Assembly (NCBI GenBank): GCA_023428755.1
Contig: JAEYWX010000006.1
Coordinates: forward strand, 186,001-250,000
DNA length: 64,000 bases
Origin: Bacteroidota bacterium
GTDB taxonomy: Bacteria > Bacteroidota > Bacteroidia > Chitinophagales > Chitinophagaceae
Direction: 5' to 3'
Shown here: piece by piece, positions 52,013 through 60,498 of the stretch
Layout: each line of letters begins with the position of its first letter
How positions within the stretch are numbered: position 1 is the stretch's first letter
The notes under the pieces: model-generated
Told to the model about the DNA's origin: nothing
Seen by the model: only the letters and a program-made list of their open reading frames with translations
Database searches by the model: none
Translations under genes and position numbers: made by a program

Positions 52013-52726
52013 TTGAACGCTCACTACACTTACTTTCTCATTTTGCTTGGCTCCCTTGCAGGACCGTTGCTGCTGAGCTTCGATAAAAAAGTAGCGTATT
52101 ATAAAAAGTGGAAGTACCTGTTTCCTGCCTTGTTGTTTCCTGCTATCTTTTTTATTGTGTGGGATGAATTGAAAACAAGAGCAGGCGTGTGGAGTTTCAG
52201 CGACGCACATATTACAGGAATTAAACTCTCTACACTTCCATTGGAAGAACTGTTGTTCTTCTTTGTTGTGCCGTACTGCTGCGTATTTATTTATGAATGT
52301 ATTGTTTGTTATTTTCCTTCTGTAAAACAAAAAACCTGGGGCAGGCCTGTATTACTCATCATGGGAGTGTTGTTTGCAGTAGCCGCCATCTTTACCTACG
52401 GTAAAGCCTACACGTTTTACACAGCTTTACTGAATGCAGTATTTATTGCAGTGTTATTTGCGTTTCCAAAATGGTTTAAAGGATTTAATGCTTCTGCATT
52501 TTTGATAGCGTACCTGGTTGTGGTAATCCCGTTTTTAATTGTGAATGGATTATTAACCGGAATCCCGGTGGTGTTGTATAACGATGCAGAAAATCTCGGC
52601 ATCCGTATCTTCTCCTTTCTTCCATGGCCCATGAAAAATATTCCGGTGGAAGATATTTTCTACGGCATGTTATTGATCCTGATGAATGTGGCGATGTTTG
52701 AGCGGTTGCGAACAGCAAAAAAATAA
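52013..52726 (+). CDS. CrtYcd-type lycopene cyclase (fused heterodimeric type)
   Basis: 237-residue membrane protein with two tandem lycopene-cyclase domains, TTG start (MNAHYTYFLILLGSLAGPLL). First domain: VWDELKTRAGVWSFSDAHIT and LPLEELLFFFVVP; second: ENLGIRIFSFLPWPMKNIPV then PVEDIFYGMLLI. The P-x-E-(E/D) motifs in both halves are the family catalytic signature. With CruF and CrtD hydrating and desaturating the other end, it would cyclise one end only. Last gene of the carotenoid cluster. Confidence 0.9.
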   Translation: MNAHYTYFLILLGSLAGPLLLSFDKKVAYYKKWKYLFPALLFPAIFFIVWDELKTRAGVWSFSDAHITGIKLSTLPLEELLFFFVVPYCCVFIYECIVCYFPSVKQKTWGRPVLLIMGVLFAVAAIFTYGKAYTFYTALLNAVFIAVLFAFPKWFKGFNASAFLIAYLVVVIPFLIVNGLLTGIPVVLYNDAENLGIRIFSFLPWPMKNIPVEDIFYGMLLILMNVAMFERLRTAKK

Positions 52727-52727
52727 C

Positions 52728-52741
52728 TACTCGAATGAGTA
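52728..52741 (-). terminator. possible weak terminator between convergent genes
   Basis: TACTC, loop GAAT, GAGTA lie between the cyclase gene and the minus-strand lipoprotein gene; on the minus strand the hairpin is followed by GTTATTTTTTT. The stem is only five base pairs. Confidence 0.35.
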
Positions 52742-52753
52742 AAAAAACTGCAA

Positions 52754-53143
52754 CTAATCATGCATGTTTACGAAAACCAATTTTTTATCATTTGTATAGG
52801 AGATGTCTATTGTTCGGCTGGTTGCTCCGGAAGTCATTCTGATTTCAGCTTGTTCGGGTAGCGTATCAATACAGAAGTAGCAAAGAACAGTCGTTTCAAT
52901 GCTGCACGTCTTATTCAACTTATCAACTAATTCATCAAGTGATCTCTTTAAACCATCGGGGACTCCGCTCGTTTGAACAACAGGGATGCCTGCACATATC
53001 TTGTTAATCTCTGTCCGTATCAATGCCTGGTCATTTTCAACGATTGCTTTTCTGATGATCGTTCCATTACAATCTGCATCATCCTTTTTGCAGGATGTAA
53101 ATAACAGCAAGAAACCATAAATTATGATGAATGACTTTTTCAT
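52754..53143 (-). CDS. small lipoprotein of unknown function
   Basis: 129 residues from ATG at 53143 (MKKSFIIIYGFLLLFTSCKK): a clear lipoprotein signal with lipobox FTSC and Lys-Lys-Asp-Asp after the cysteine. A frame open to 53215 would add an implausible N-terminus. The mature part has several cysteines (ICAG, CSIE, CYFC) that may form disulfides. No recognised domain. Downstream of the outer membrane protein gene by 41 bases, probably co-transcribed. Confidence 0.7.
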   Translation of the reverse strand: MKKSFIIIYGFLLLFTSCKKDDADCNGTIIRKAIVENDQALIRTEINKICAGIPVVQTSGVPDGLKRSLDELVDKLNKTCSIETTVLCYFCIDTLPEQAEIRMTSGATSRTIDISYTNDKKLVFVNMHD

Positions 53144-53184
53144 ATCAATTATGACAACGCATGCCGGTGTTCCGTTGCAGCAAG

Positions 53185-54039
53185 CTAATAACCTTTTTCT
53201 CTCACACCCGGGCACCCCACTTTTTTATTTTTCTTGAACGATGCAATGCCCGATGTGCGTTCGTACCAATCAACAAACGGACGCCATACAATGGTTAGCT
53301 GTACAAAGTAATACGCATCTTTGTTTTTTTCGCTGCCACGTAAACTGCCAGCGGCCGGATAAGTACCACTGCCACGGTAGGCCATGTCAACAGCTGTTTG
53401 TCCTCTGGCAGCCAGCAACGTTGCCTGGTCAACATACGATGTACTTACATCATCTATATAATCCGTGAATGTTTTGCGATAGCCAAGCTCCAACCCTACA
53501 CGCAGATCTTCGGTTAACAGATATTCAGCACCAATTCCAAACGGTATGGAGAATTGTGTTGATTTATACGTTTTCTTACCGGGGATAACTCCTTGCCCTT
53601 CGGTACTCAATGGTTGCAGAAAAACTTTGGTGCCGTTGTTGTCGGCTGTAAAAGGTTTGATGCGGTACAAACCACCACCTGCAAACACATAGGGGGTCCA
53701 CCATTTATAATTCAGGTTGAAAATATTGTATTGTGCGCCCAGTTCCCATTCAAACAAATTGGTTTGAAAGCTGAGGTTGCGGCTCTGCAGCGAAGCGCTT
53801 TTACTTTTTGCATCGGCAGCACGTAACATCCCAAAACTGAGATGGGTGCGGGCCAGTAAATGTTCGGTTAAATCATAACGGGCACCAATGCTTCCCACAA
53901 ATTTTGATTGTTGAAAGGTGAACGCTTTTCTCTGCAGATCGCCCTGGTAATTGGCCAATCCGCCACGAAACGATAAATGGAAATTTTGTGCCTGCAGCAA
54001 CACCGGTAACAAACAAAACAGAAAGATGAGTTTTTTCAT
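53185..54039 (-). CDS. outer membrane beta-barrel protein (DUF6089-like)
   Basis: 284 residues from ATG 54039 (MKKLIFLFCLLPVLLQAQ signal peptide). The mature part has alternating hydrophobic strands typical of a small outer-membrane barrel: FHLSFRGGLANYQGDLQ, SIGARYDLTEHLLARTHLSF, WELGAQYNIFNLNYKWWTPY, YVFAGGGLYRI, SIPFGIGAEYLLTEDLRVGL. This pattern and length match the DUF6089 family of Bacteroidota. C-terminus lacks the usual terminal Phe and is basic. Function unknown. Confidence 0.8.
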   Translation of the reverse strand: MKKLIFLFCLLPVLLQAQNFHLSFRGGLANYQGDLQRKAFTFQQSKFVGSIGARYDLTEHLLARTHLSFGMLRAADAKSKSASLQSRNLSFQTNLFEWELGAQYNIFNLNYKWWTPYVFAGGGLYRIKPFTADNNGTKVFLQPLSTEGQGVIPGKKTYKSTQFSIPFGIGAEYLLTEDLRVGLELGYRKTFTDYIDDVSTSYVDQATLLAARGQTAVDMAYRGSGTYPAAGSLRGSEKNKDAYYFVQLTIVWRPFVDWYERTSGIASFKKNKKVGCPGVREKGY

Positions 54040-54062
54040 ACAACGATGATTGGATAAGAACA

Positions 54063-54093
54063 TAAAGGTACTGTTCGGAACAGTAACGTAAAA
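54063..54093 (-). promoter_or_regulatory. promoter with 17-bp palindrome in its spacer (outer membrane protein gene)
   Basis: Read on the minus strand: TTTT, 19 bases, TACCTTTA, near the TTTG-N19-TAnnTTTG consensus. The perfect palindrome TACTGTTC-G-GAACAGTA (plus-strand 54069-54085) lies in the spacer and runs into the -7 box, 30 bases before the ATG. This is the layout of a repressor operator. Confidence 0.55.
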
Positions 54094-54214
54094 ACAGTGC
54101 AGAAAGTATGGTGAGGGTTGCCAACCTTCAAATTGAATCCCCGGCCGACCTGCGGTCAGACGGGGTGGCAAGCTCCTAACAATTGTTCCTGTTAAATCAA
54201 TTAATTTCGCTGCC

Positions 54215-55288
54215 ATGATGATGCATAATTTCAACGCAGGTCCTTCTGTTTTACCAAAGGAAGTGTTTCAGCAGGCAAGTGAAGCGATTCTTAATTTCAA
54301 CAACAGCGGTTTATCCATTCTTGAAATTGGTCACCGTACACCGCTATTTGAAGATGTGATGAACGAAGCCCGATCGCTGGTGAAGGAATTGATGCAGCTG
54401 GATGATGATCATGAAGTATTGTTTCTCCATGGTGGTGCTACGACACAGTTTATGCAGATACCAATGAACCTGCTCAACGAAAACGAAGCAGCAGCTTATA
54501 CTGAAACAGGAACCTGGGCAGGCAAAGCCATTAAGGAAGCCAAGCTGTTTGGTCATGTAGAAATTGTGGGTTCATCCAAAGACACGAATTATACAACCAT
54601 GCCGCATGAGCTGGCTGTTCCCGCAACAGCTGCTTATTTGCACATTACTACCAACGAAACCATCGCCGGAACACAATGGCACCAGATGCCGTACGATTGT
54701 GGTGTGCCGTTGGTGGCTGATATGAGTAGTGATATTTTGAGCCGTGTGCTCGACTTCAACAAGTTCGATCTGATCTATGCAGGCGCACAAAAAAATATGG
54801 GCGCCGCCGGTGTAAACCTGGTGATCGTGAATAAAAATATTCTCGGAAAAGTAGAACGTACCATTCCAACCATACTCGATTACCGCAATCATATCAAAGA
54901 AGGCAGTATGCTTAACACGCCTCCTGTTTTTGCCGTGTATGTAGCCATGCTTACATTGCGTTGGTTAAAAGCACAAGGTGGCGTAGCAGCTATTGAAGCC
55001 ATCAACAATCAAAAAGCAGAACGTATTTATGCTGCATTGGAAGCGATTCCTTTTATTCAATTACCTGTAGCAACTGCCGACAGAAGTAAGATGAACGTGG
55101 TGTTTACGATGAACGATGCAGCAAAAGAAGCAGCCTTTCTGCAATTATGCAAAGAGCAGGGCATGTATGGGGTAAAAGGCCACCGCAGTGTGGGCGGTTT
55201 CCGCTTGAGTTTATACAATGCATTGGGAATGGAAAGCGTTGAGGCAATGGTGGCGTTGCTGAATGATTTTGCGAGGAAGAATGGGTAA
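54215..55288 (+). CDS. serC: phosphoserine aminotransferase
   Basis: 357-residue PLP enzyme converting 3-phosphohydroxypyruvate to phosphoserine. Seen: HNFNAGPSVLPKEVFQQAS, SILEIGHRTPLFEDVMN, LFLHGGATTQFMQIPMNLL, YAGAQKNMGAAGVNLVIV with the PLP lysine, and GHRSVGGFRLSLYNALG. Starts at one of three successive ATG codons (54215-54221). A serA gene, often next to serC, is not present; DUF1015 follows after 98 bases. Confidence 0.96.
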   Translation: MMMHNFNAGPSVLPKEVFQQASEAILNFNNSGLSILEIGHRTPLFEDVMNEARSLVKELMQLDDDHEVLFLHGGATTQFMQIPMNLLNENEAAAYTETGTWAGKAIKEAKLFGHVEIVGSSKDTNYTTMPHELAVPATAAYLHITTNETIAGTQWHQMPYDCGVPLVADMSSDILSRVLDFNKFDLIYAGAQKNMGAAGVNLVIVNKNILGKVERTIPTILDYRNHIKEGSMLNTPPVFAVYVAMLTLRWLKAQGGVAAIEAINNQKAERIYAALEAIPFIQLPVATADRSKMNVVFTMNDAAKEAAFLQLCKEQGMYGVKGHRSVGGFRLSLYNALGMESVEAMVALLNDFARKNG

Positions 55289-55386
55289 GGCTGATAACCT
55301 TTTCATAAGAGCGTCAATTTGATTTATCCGGCAACCATGGGAAAATTCCTTTTCTTTGCAGCCGGTTCGTAAGTACAATACATTTT

Positions 55387-56625
55387 ATGGCTATCATTGT
55401 TCCGTTCAAAGCCCTGCGTCCGCAGGCACAGTTTGCAAAGCAGGTGGCAGCACGTCCTTACGATGTGCTCAACAGTAAAGAGGCAAAGGAAGAAGCGCAA
55501 GGCAATCCTTATTCATTTTTACATATCACCAAACCGGAGATCGATCTTCCTGAAGAAACCGATCATTATGCACCGGAGGTCTATCTCAAAGCAAAAGAAA
55601 ACCTGCAGGCGTTTATCCAGCGGGATGTGTTGTTTCGTGAAAGCAAACCCTGCTATTATATCTATCGCTTGATCATGAATGGCCGCAGTCAAACAGGGTT
55701 GGTATGTGGCAGTGCCGTGGCCGATTATGAAAACGATGTGATCAAAAAACACGAGTTCACACGTCCCGAAAAAGAGAACGATCGTATCAATCATATCAAG
55801 ATCAGTGGCGCACAAACCGGCAATGTATTTTTGGCCTACCGGGATGTTACGGCATTGAACGAACTCATTGAAAAATGGAAAACAGATAAAAGCCCCATTT
55901 ACGATTTTACGGCCGATGATGATATTCAACATACCATTTGGGTAGTGAATGATGATGCCGCTATCAAAACCATCAGCATCTTATTTGAACAACAGGTGCC
56001 GCAAACCTATATTGCCGATGGACATCACCGTGCTGCCTCTGCTGCAAAAGTGCGGGCGGCTTTGTGGGATGCTGCTACAGAAGAAAGCGATTATTTCTTA
56101 ACCACTTTGTTCCCCGCCAGCGAATTGCAGATACTTGATTACAATCGTGTGGTGAAAGACCTCAACGGTTTATCGGTTGATGAATTGCTGGAAAAAATCA
56201 AAGCCGATTTTGATGTGAAGCTGATGGGAAAAGATGCGGTGAAGCCAACAGCCTTACACAGCTTTGGCATGTATCTTGACAAGAACTGGTATCAACTCAC
56301 CGCCAAAGAAGGTACGTACAAAACCGATCCGATCGGTGTGCTGGATGTAACGATCCTTTCTGATAATATCCTCGATAAACATCTTGGAATAAAAGATCAA
56401 CGTACCGATAAACGCATCGACTTTGTAGGCGGTATCCGTGGGTTGGGTGAATTGCAGAAGCGTGTTGACAGTGGTGAAATGCAGGTGGCTTTCAGTCTGT
56501 ACCCGGTTACCATGGAGCAGTTGTTTGATATTGCCGACAGTGGGAATGTAATGCCTCCTAAAAGCACCTGGTTTGAACCAAAGTTGAGGGATGGGTTACT
56601 GACGCATCTCATTTATGAATCTTAA
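55387..56625 (+). CDS. DUF1015-family protein
   Basis: 412 residues. Seen: IIVPFKALRPQAQFAKQVAA, VAARPYDVLNSKEAKEEA, KKHEFTRPEKENDRINHIKI, YIADGHHRAASAAKVRAALW and DQRTDKRIDFVGGIRGLGEL, all typical of DUF1015. The family often sits with serine-biosynthesis genes (serC/serA), as here; function is not established. Ends in a terminator-like hairpin. Confidence 0.9.
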   Translation: MAIIVPFKALRPQAQFAKQVAARPYDVLNSKEAKEEAQGNPYSFLHITKPEIDLPEETDHYAPEVYLKAKENLQAFIQRDVLFRESKPCYYIYRLIMNGRSQTGLVCGSAVADYENDVIKKHEFTRPEKENDRINHIKISGAQTGNVFLAYRDVTALNELIEKWKTDKSPIYDFTADDDIQHTIWVVNDDAAIKTISILFEQQVPQTYIADGHHRAASAAKVRAALWDAATEESDYFLTTLFPASELQILDYNRVVKDLNGLSVDELLEKIKADFDVKLMGKDAVKPTALHSFGMYLDKNWYQLTAKEGTYKTDPIGVLDVTILSDNILDKHLGIKDQRTDKRIDFVGGIRGLGELQKRVDSGEMQVAFSLYPVTMEQLFDIADSGNVMPPKSTWFEPKLRDGLLTHLIYES

Positions 56626-56642
56626 TAAAAATACAAGAAGAG

Positions 56643-56679
56643 AAAGGGGCGGTGATGAATCGCCTCTTTTGATTTAATT
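56643..56679 (+). terminator. probable terminator after the DUF1015 gene
   Basis: AAAGGGGCG and CGCCTCTTT pair over nine positions (one G-U) around a nine-base loop, followed by TGATTTAATTTT. Confidence 0.5.
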
Positions 56680-56682
56680 TTG
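56675..56682 (+). promoter_or_regulatory. candidate -7 box (TAATTTTG)
   Basis: Full match to TAnnTTTG eight bases before the TPR-protein ATG. The spacing implies a very short or absent leader, and no TTTG -33 element is seen, so it may be chance. Confidence 0.25.
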
Positions 56683-56689
56683 GCCCGAT

Positions 56690-57715
56690 ATGAAGAAACA
56701 ACTCTTTACCATTTGTTTTGTTTTGCTGCAACTCTTTGCTGCTGCACAGGATCCTGATGCATCACAACTGCACGAAACAGGCAAACAGTTTATGCGTGGT
56801 GGCGATTGGAACAATGCTGTACTTGTACTCAACAAAGCGCTGCAGAAAGAACCACAGAATATCTTGATCCTGAAAGATCTGGCATTGACGTATTACTACC
56901 AGCGTGATTTTGCAAAGGCAAGAGAAACCATACGTCCATTGGTTGAGAAAGATGATGCGGATGTACAGGCCTACCAGATTGCCGGCAATATTTACAAAGC
57001 ATTGGCAGAGCGGAAGGATGCAGAGAAGATGTACAAGCGAGCTTTGAAAAAATATCCAACCAGTGGTCCGTTGTATGCAGAGTATGGTGAGTTGTTGTGG
57101 ATGATGAATGAAAACTACACCAGCATTGAACAATGGGAACTCGGTATTAAAAACGATCCGGGCTATGCAGGCAATTATTATTTCGCAGCCCGTTATTACT
57201 ACTTTACTACAGATAAAGTGTGGGCATTGATCTACGGTGAAATTTTTGTGAACATGGAAAGTTACAGCAGCCGTACGGCGGAGATCAAAAATCTGTTGCT
57301 CGACAGTTATAAAAAATTCTTTGTAGTTGAACAAAAAGATCCCAAAGCAAAACCACCAAAACAAAAAAATGAGTTCAGTGATGCGTTTATGGCTGTAATG
57401 AATCAGAACAGCAGCGTGGTAGAAAAGGGAATTACAACAGAATCACTAACAATGCTGCGTACTCGCTTTTTGCTCGATTGGAATAAAGAGTATGCGGCTA
57501 AATTTCCGTTCCGTTTGTTTGAACACCAGAAACAACTGTTGCAGGAAGGTATGTTTGATGCGTACAATCAATGGATCTTTGAAGCGGCCGGCGACCTGGC
57601 AAAGTATGAAAGCTGGACCAAACTCAATGCCGAACAATACAATGAGTTTACCCGTTTTCAAAAATCAAAATTGTTTAAAGTGCCCAACGGGCAGTATTAT
57701 AAAAATAGTAATTAG
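56690..57715 (+). CDS. exported tetratricopeptide-repeat protein
   Basis: 341 residues with signal peptide MKKQLFTICFVLLQLFAAAQ. Residues about 25-170 are TPR-like helices: LHETGKQFMRGGDWNNAVLV, DLALTYYYQRDFAKARETIR, GNIYKALAERKDAEKMYKRA and YGELLWMMNENYTSIEQWEL. The rest (about 200-341) is helical with no recognised domain. Such periplasmic TPR proteins are common in Bacteroidota; function unknown. A strong terminator follows. Confidence 0.8.
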   Translation: MKKQLFTICFVLLQLFAAAQDPDASQLHETGKQFMRGGDWNNAVLVLNKALQKEPQNILILKDLALTYYYQRDFAKARETIRPLVEKDDADVQAYQIAGNIYKALAERKDAEKMYKRALKKYPTSGPLYAEYGELLWMMNENYTSIEQWELGIKNDPGYAGNYYFAARYYYFTTDKVWALIYGEIFVNMESYSSRTAEIKNLLLDSYKKFFVVEQKDPKAKPPKQKNEFSDAFMAVMNQNSSVVEKGITTESLTMLRTRFLLDWNKEYAAKFPFRLFEHQKQLLQEGMFDAYNQWIFEAAGDLAKYESWTKLNAEQYNEFTRFQKSKLFKVPNGQYYKNSN

Positions 57716-57722
57716 TCGAATG

Positions 57723-57751
57723 AAAATCCTCCGCAAAACGGAGGATTTTTT
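57723..57751 (+). terminator. intrinsic terminator after the TPR-protein gene
   Basis: AAAATCCTCCG and CGGAGGATTTT form a perfect 11-bp stem with loop CAAAA, ending in a run of Ts. Confidence 0.9.
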
Positions 57752-57837
57752 CTATCGGTTCGTTTTGTTTTTCTCCTTAACTTACTGTTCTGTCAGCAGG
57801 ATATTCCTGTTGTGTTTTCATATTAATTGCATGCTAT

Positions 57838-59631
57838 ATGACGAGTCCAAAACGTTTATTTGATTGTATTGATGTACAGTTGGCAAAATTTCCACAGGAA
57901 GCGATGTTTGCTGCCAAAGAAGAAGGCGGCATCTGGAAAAAATACAGTACGGCCGAAGTAAAAACTATTGTTGATCGCTTAGCGGCCGGGCTAATTCATC
58001 TCGGCATCAGCGCCAATGATATGAGTGTGGAGAAGCGGGATAAGATTGCTGTGATCAGTAATAACCGGCCGGAGTGGATGTTGCTCGATTTGGCTGTGCA
58101 GAAAACAGGTGCTGTGTTGGTGCCCATTTATCCAACCTTAGCCATCAACGAGCTGGAGTTCGTGTTGAACGATGCCGCTGTGAAACTGGTGTTTGTAAGC
58201 GACCAGGATCTTTATGATAAAGTACAAAAAGCAAGAGCCAAAGTTCCAAGCGTACAGGCAGTATTTACATTCGATTACCTGCAACCATCTTTGCATTGGA
58301 AGGAGATTATGAGCAAAGCAACTGATGACGATATGAAAAAGTTGACGTTGGCTGCAGATGCGATTCATTATGAAGACATGGTGACCATCATTTACACATC
58401 GGGTACCACGGGTACACCCAAAGGTGTGATGCTGAGTCATAAGAATATTCTCAGCAATGTGATTTCCAGTACGCAGGTGTTTGATGAGTTTTGTGTGCCG
58501 GGTGATAAGGCGTTGAGCTTTCTTCCACTCAATCATATTTTTGAACGGATGGTAACGTACATCTATCTGTTCAATGGCGTATCGATCTGGTATGCAGAAA
58601 GCCTTGATAAGATCGGCGATAACTTAAAGGAAGTACAGCCTTCGGTATTTACAACTGTACCCCGACTGCTTGAAAAAGTGTACGAACGAATTATGGGCAA
58701 AGGGCAGGAATTAACAGGGCTAAAGAAAAAACTATTCTTCTGGGCGGTTGATGTGGGCAGCAAGTTTGATCTCGGAAAGAACCAGGGTTTTTTCTACAAC
58801 CTAAAACTGGCCATTGCCAATAAACTCATCTTTAAAAAGTGGCGTGAAGGGTTGGGTGGCAAAGTGAAAGCGATTGTTACCGGAGCCGCTGCTTGCCAGG
58901 TGCGACTGCTGCGTGTGTTCACCGCCGGTAAATTGGTGATCATGGAAGGTTATGGTTTAACTGAAACATCGCCGGTGATTGCTGTAAACCGGTACAATGA
59001 AAAAGGAAGACGTTTTGGAACAGTAGGCCCGGTGATCGATGGAGTTGAAGTAAAACTGGCCGAAGACGGAGAGATCTGCTGTAAAGGCGATAATGTGATG
59101 ATGGGTTATTACAAACGTCCAGATTTAACAGCTGAAGTTATTGATGCGCATGGTTATTTCCATACCGGTGATATTGGTGTATTGGAAGGCGGAAAATTTT
59201 TAAAGATCACTGACCGTAAAAAAGAGATCTTTAAAACAAGTGGTGGTAAATATGTAGCACCACAGCCCATTGAAAACAAAATGAAGGAAAGCAAGTTTAT
59301 TGAGCAGATGATGGTGGTGGGTCCGGAGCGCAAGTTTGCGGGAGCGTTGATTGTGCCATCATTTGAAAATCTGAAAATATGGGCCGGTCAAAACAATATC
59401 AGTTTTGGAACGGTGCATGATCTCATCCGCAACCCCGCCGTGCTGGAAATGTATAAGAACATTGTGGAAGAATTTAATCAGCAGTTCAACCATGTAGAGC
59501 AGATCAAAAAGTTTGAACTCTGTGCCAATGAATGGACGGTGGATGGCGGCGAACTGACACCAACCTTGAAGCTGAAGCGGAAAGTGATTATGGAGAAGTA
59601 CCGGGATGCGATTGAACGGATTTATTTGTAG
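57838..59631 (+). CDS. long-chain acyl-CoA synthetase (AMP-forming)
   Basis: 597-residue adenylate-forming enzyme activating long-chain fatty acids. Seen: P-loop TIIYTSGTTGTPKGVMLSHK (about residue 182), FLPLNHIFERMVTY, VIMEGYGLTETSPVIA, GYFHTGDIG and the C-terminal ITDRKKEIFKTSGGKYVAPQ. This matches the FadD15-like long-chain synthetases of Bacteroidota. Substrate length not determined. Confidence 0.92.
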   Translation: MTSPKRLFDCIDVQLAKFPQEAMFAAKEEGGIWKKYSTAEVKTIVDRLAAGLIHLGISANDMSVEKRDKIAVISNNRPEWMLLDLAVQKTGAVLVPIYPTLAINELEFVLNDAAVKLVFVSDQDLYDKVQKARAKVPSVQAVFTFDYLQPSLHWKEIMSKATDDDMKKLTLAADAIHYEDMVTIIYTSGTTGTPKGVMLSHKNILSNVISSTQVFDEFCVPGDKALSFLPLNHIFERMVTYIYLFNGVSIWYAESLDKIGDNLKEVQPSVFTTVPRLLEKVYERIMGKGQELTGLKKKLFFWAVDVGSKFDLGKNQGFFYNLKLAIANKLIFKKWREGLGGKVKAIVTGAAACQVRLLRVFTAGKLVIMEGYGLTETSPVIAVNRYNEKGRRFGTVGPVIDGVEVKLAEDGEICCKGDNVMMGYYKRPDLTAEVIDAHGYFHTGDIGVLEGGKFLKITDRKKEIFKTSGGKYVAPQPIENKMKESKFIEQMMVVGPERKFAGALIVPSFENLKIWAGQNNISFGTVHDLIRNPAVLEMYKNIVEEFNQQFNHVEQIKKFELCANEWTVDGGELTPTLKLKRKVIMEKYRDAIERIYL

Positions 59632-59657
59632 AGGGATGAATTCCTATTTGATATCCA

Positions 59658-59957
59658 ATGCAGCATGGCGGTTCAGTATATATAATGACGAATTCAAATC
59701 GTACTACCTTGTATGTTGGCGTTACTTCAGATTTGCGAAATCGGGTACTTCAGCACAAAGAGCATTTTTATGTAGGGAGTTTTACTGACAAATATAATTG
59801 TACTATTTGTGTTTACTTTGAGCATTTTGGACGCATTGAAGAAGCCATTGCAAGAGAAAAGGAAATTAAAAAGTGGCGTCGGGAGAAGAAAGATAAATTG
59901 ATCAGTTCAATGAATCCTAATTGGGAAGATTTGTGGAAGGAGATTGAAACATGGTAA
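59658..59957 (+). CDS. small GIY-YIG nuclease-domain protein
   Basis: 99 residues, nearly only the GIY-YIG domain: VYIM (GIY strand), LYVGVTSDLRNRVLQHKEHF (YVG in place of YIG, with catalytic Arg), FEHFGRIEEAIAREKEIKKW with the conserved Glu, and NPNWEDLWKEI. This short type (UPF0213/endonuclease-like) occurs in many copies in Bacteroidota; its cellular role is not established. It is directly followed by a duplicated palindromic repeat (59974-60344). Confidence 0.9.
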   Translation: MQHGGSVYIMTNSNRTTLYVGVTSDLRNRVLQHKEHFYVGSFTDKYNCTICVYFEHFGRIEEAIAREKEIKKWRREKKDKLISSMNPNWEDLWKEIETW

Positions 59958-59973
59958 TGATGGCTTATGTCTT

Positions 59974-60143
59974 TTGCATGAGCAGAGGCAGTTTAATTGT
60001 TTAGAGATTTCTCACCCCGCCGCAAGCTTCTAGTAAGTTGAACATTAAACTGGGGAGGTTCGAAATGACGCACTCTGAAAAAAATGAAACTTTAAGATTA
60101 TTCAAACTCTTACACCGTCATGTCGATGACAGGAGACATCTCT
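59974..60143 (+). repeat. 170-bp composite palindromic repeat, copy 1
   Basis: Begins TTGCATGAGCAGA, contains GATTTCTCACCCCGCCGC and, after a middle part, GGTTCGAAATGACG, then CGTCATGTCG and GGAGACATCTCT. Read on the minus strand it starts like the CGTCATTTCGAACC...GAGAAATC repeats common in Bacteroidota genomes. The inner arms (ACCCCGCC and GGGAGGT) are imperfect in this copy. Confidence 0.92.
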
Positions 60144-60175
60144 GCGATTGCAGTGGTTTATAGTTCGTTGAACTC

Positions 60176-60344
60176 TTGCATGAGCAGAAGCAATTTAATT
60201 ATTTAGCGATTTCTCACCCCGCCGCAAGCTTCTAGTAAGTTGAACATTAAACAGGCGGGGTTCGAAATGACGCACTCCGAAAAAATGAAACTTTAAGATT
60301 ATTCAAACTCTTACACCGTCATGTCGACGGCAGGAGACATCTCT
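60176..60344 (+). repeat. 169-bp composite palindromic repeat, copy 2
   Basis: Same order and orientation as copy 1, starting 202 bases later, with about 12 substitutions and one A fewer in the A-run. Here the arms ACCCCGCC and GGCGGGGT are a perfect 8-bp inverted repeat, as are ATGTC and GACAT in the second part. The high identity points to recent tandem duplication. Confidence 0.92.
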
Positions 60345-60498
60345 ATGACTTAATGTTGTATGAGTCATTTAAAGAACAGCTGCGTTTCAACTTAAAGCAC
60401 AAGTGTGCGACGCAACCAAAGTCTCATAGCAGTACCACCGTCCGTCACCAAACCCGTATTCATTTTTCCCATCACGGCAAATCTTCTATCTTCGCAGC

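Larger units (their letters stand above)
59958..60498. other. 541-base intergenic region: tandem copies of a composite repeat, then pyrH leader
   Basis: No plausible gene (a frame at 60353-60550 overlaps pyrH and has no family likeness). It is filled by two repeat copies (listed separately) with a 32-base spacer, then about 150 bases up to pyrH. A TATCTTCG box (60487-60494), one base off TAnnTTTG, lies just before pyrH. Confidence 0.75.

Noticed and set aside
56762..57364. 200-codon minus-strand open frame
   Set aside because: Cys- and Ile-rich antisense of the TPR gene, without family resemblance.
59974..60344. CRISPR array
   Set aside because: Only two long copies with one 32-base spacer and no cas genes; the unit is a composite palindromic repeat.
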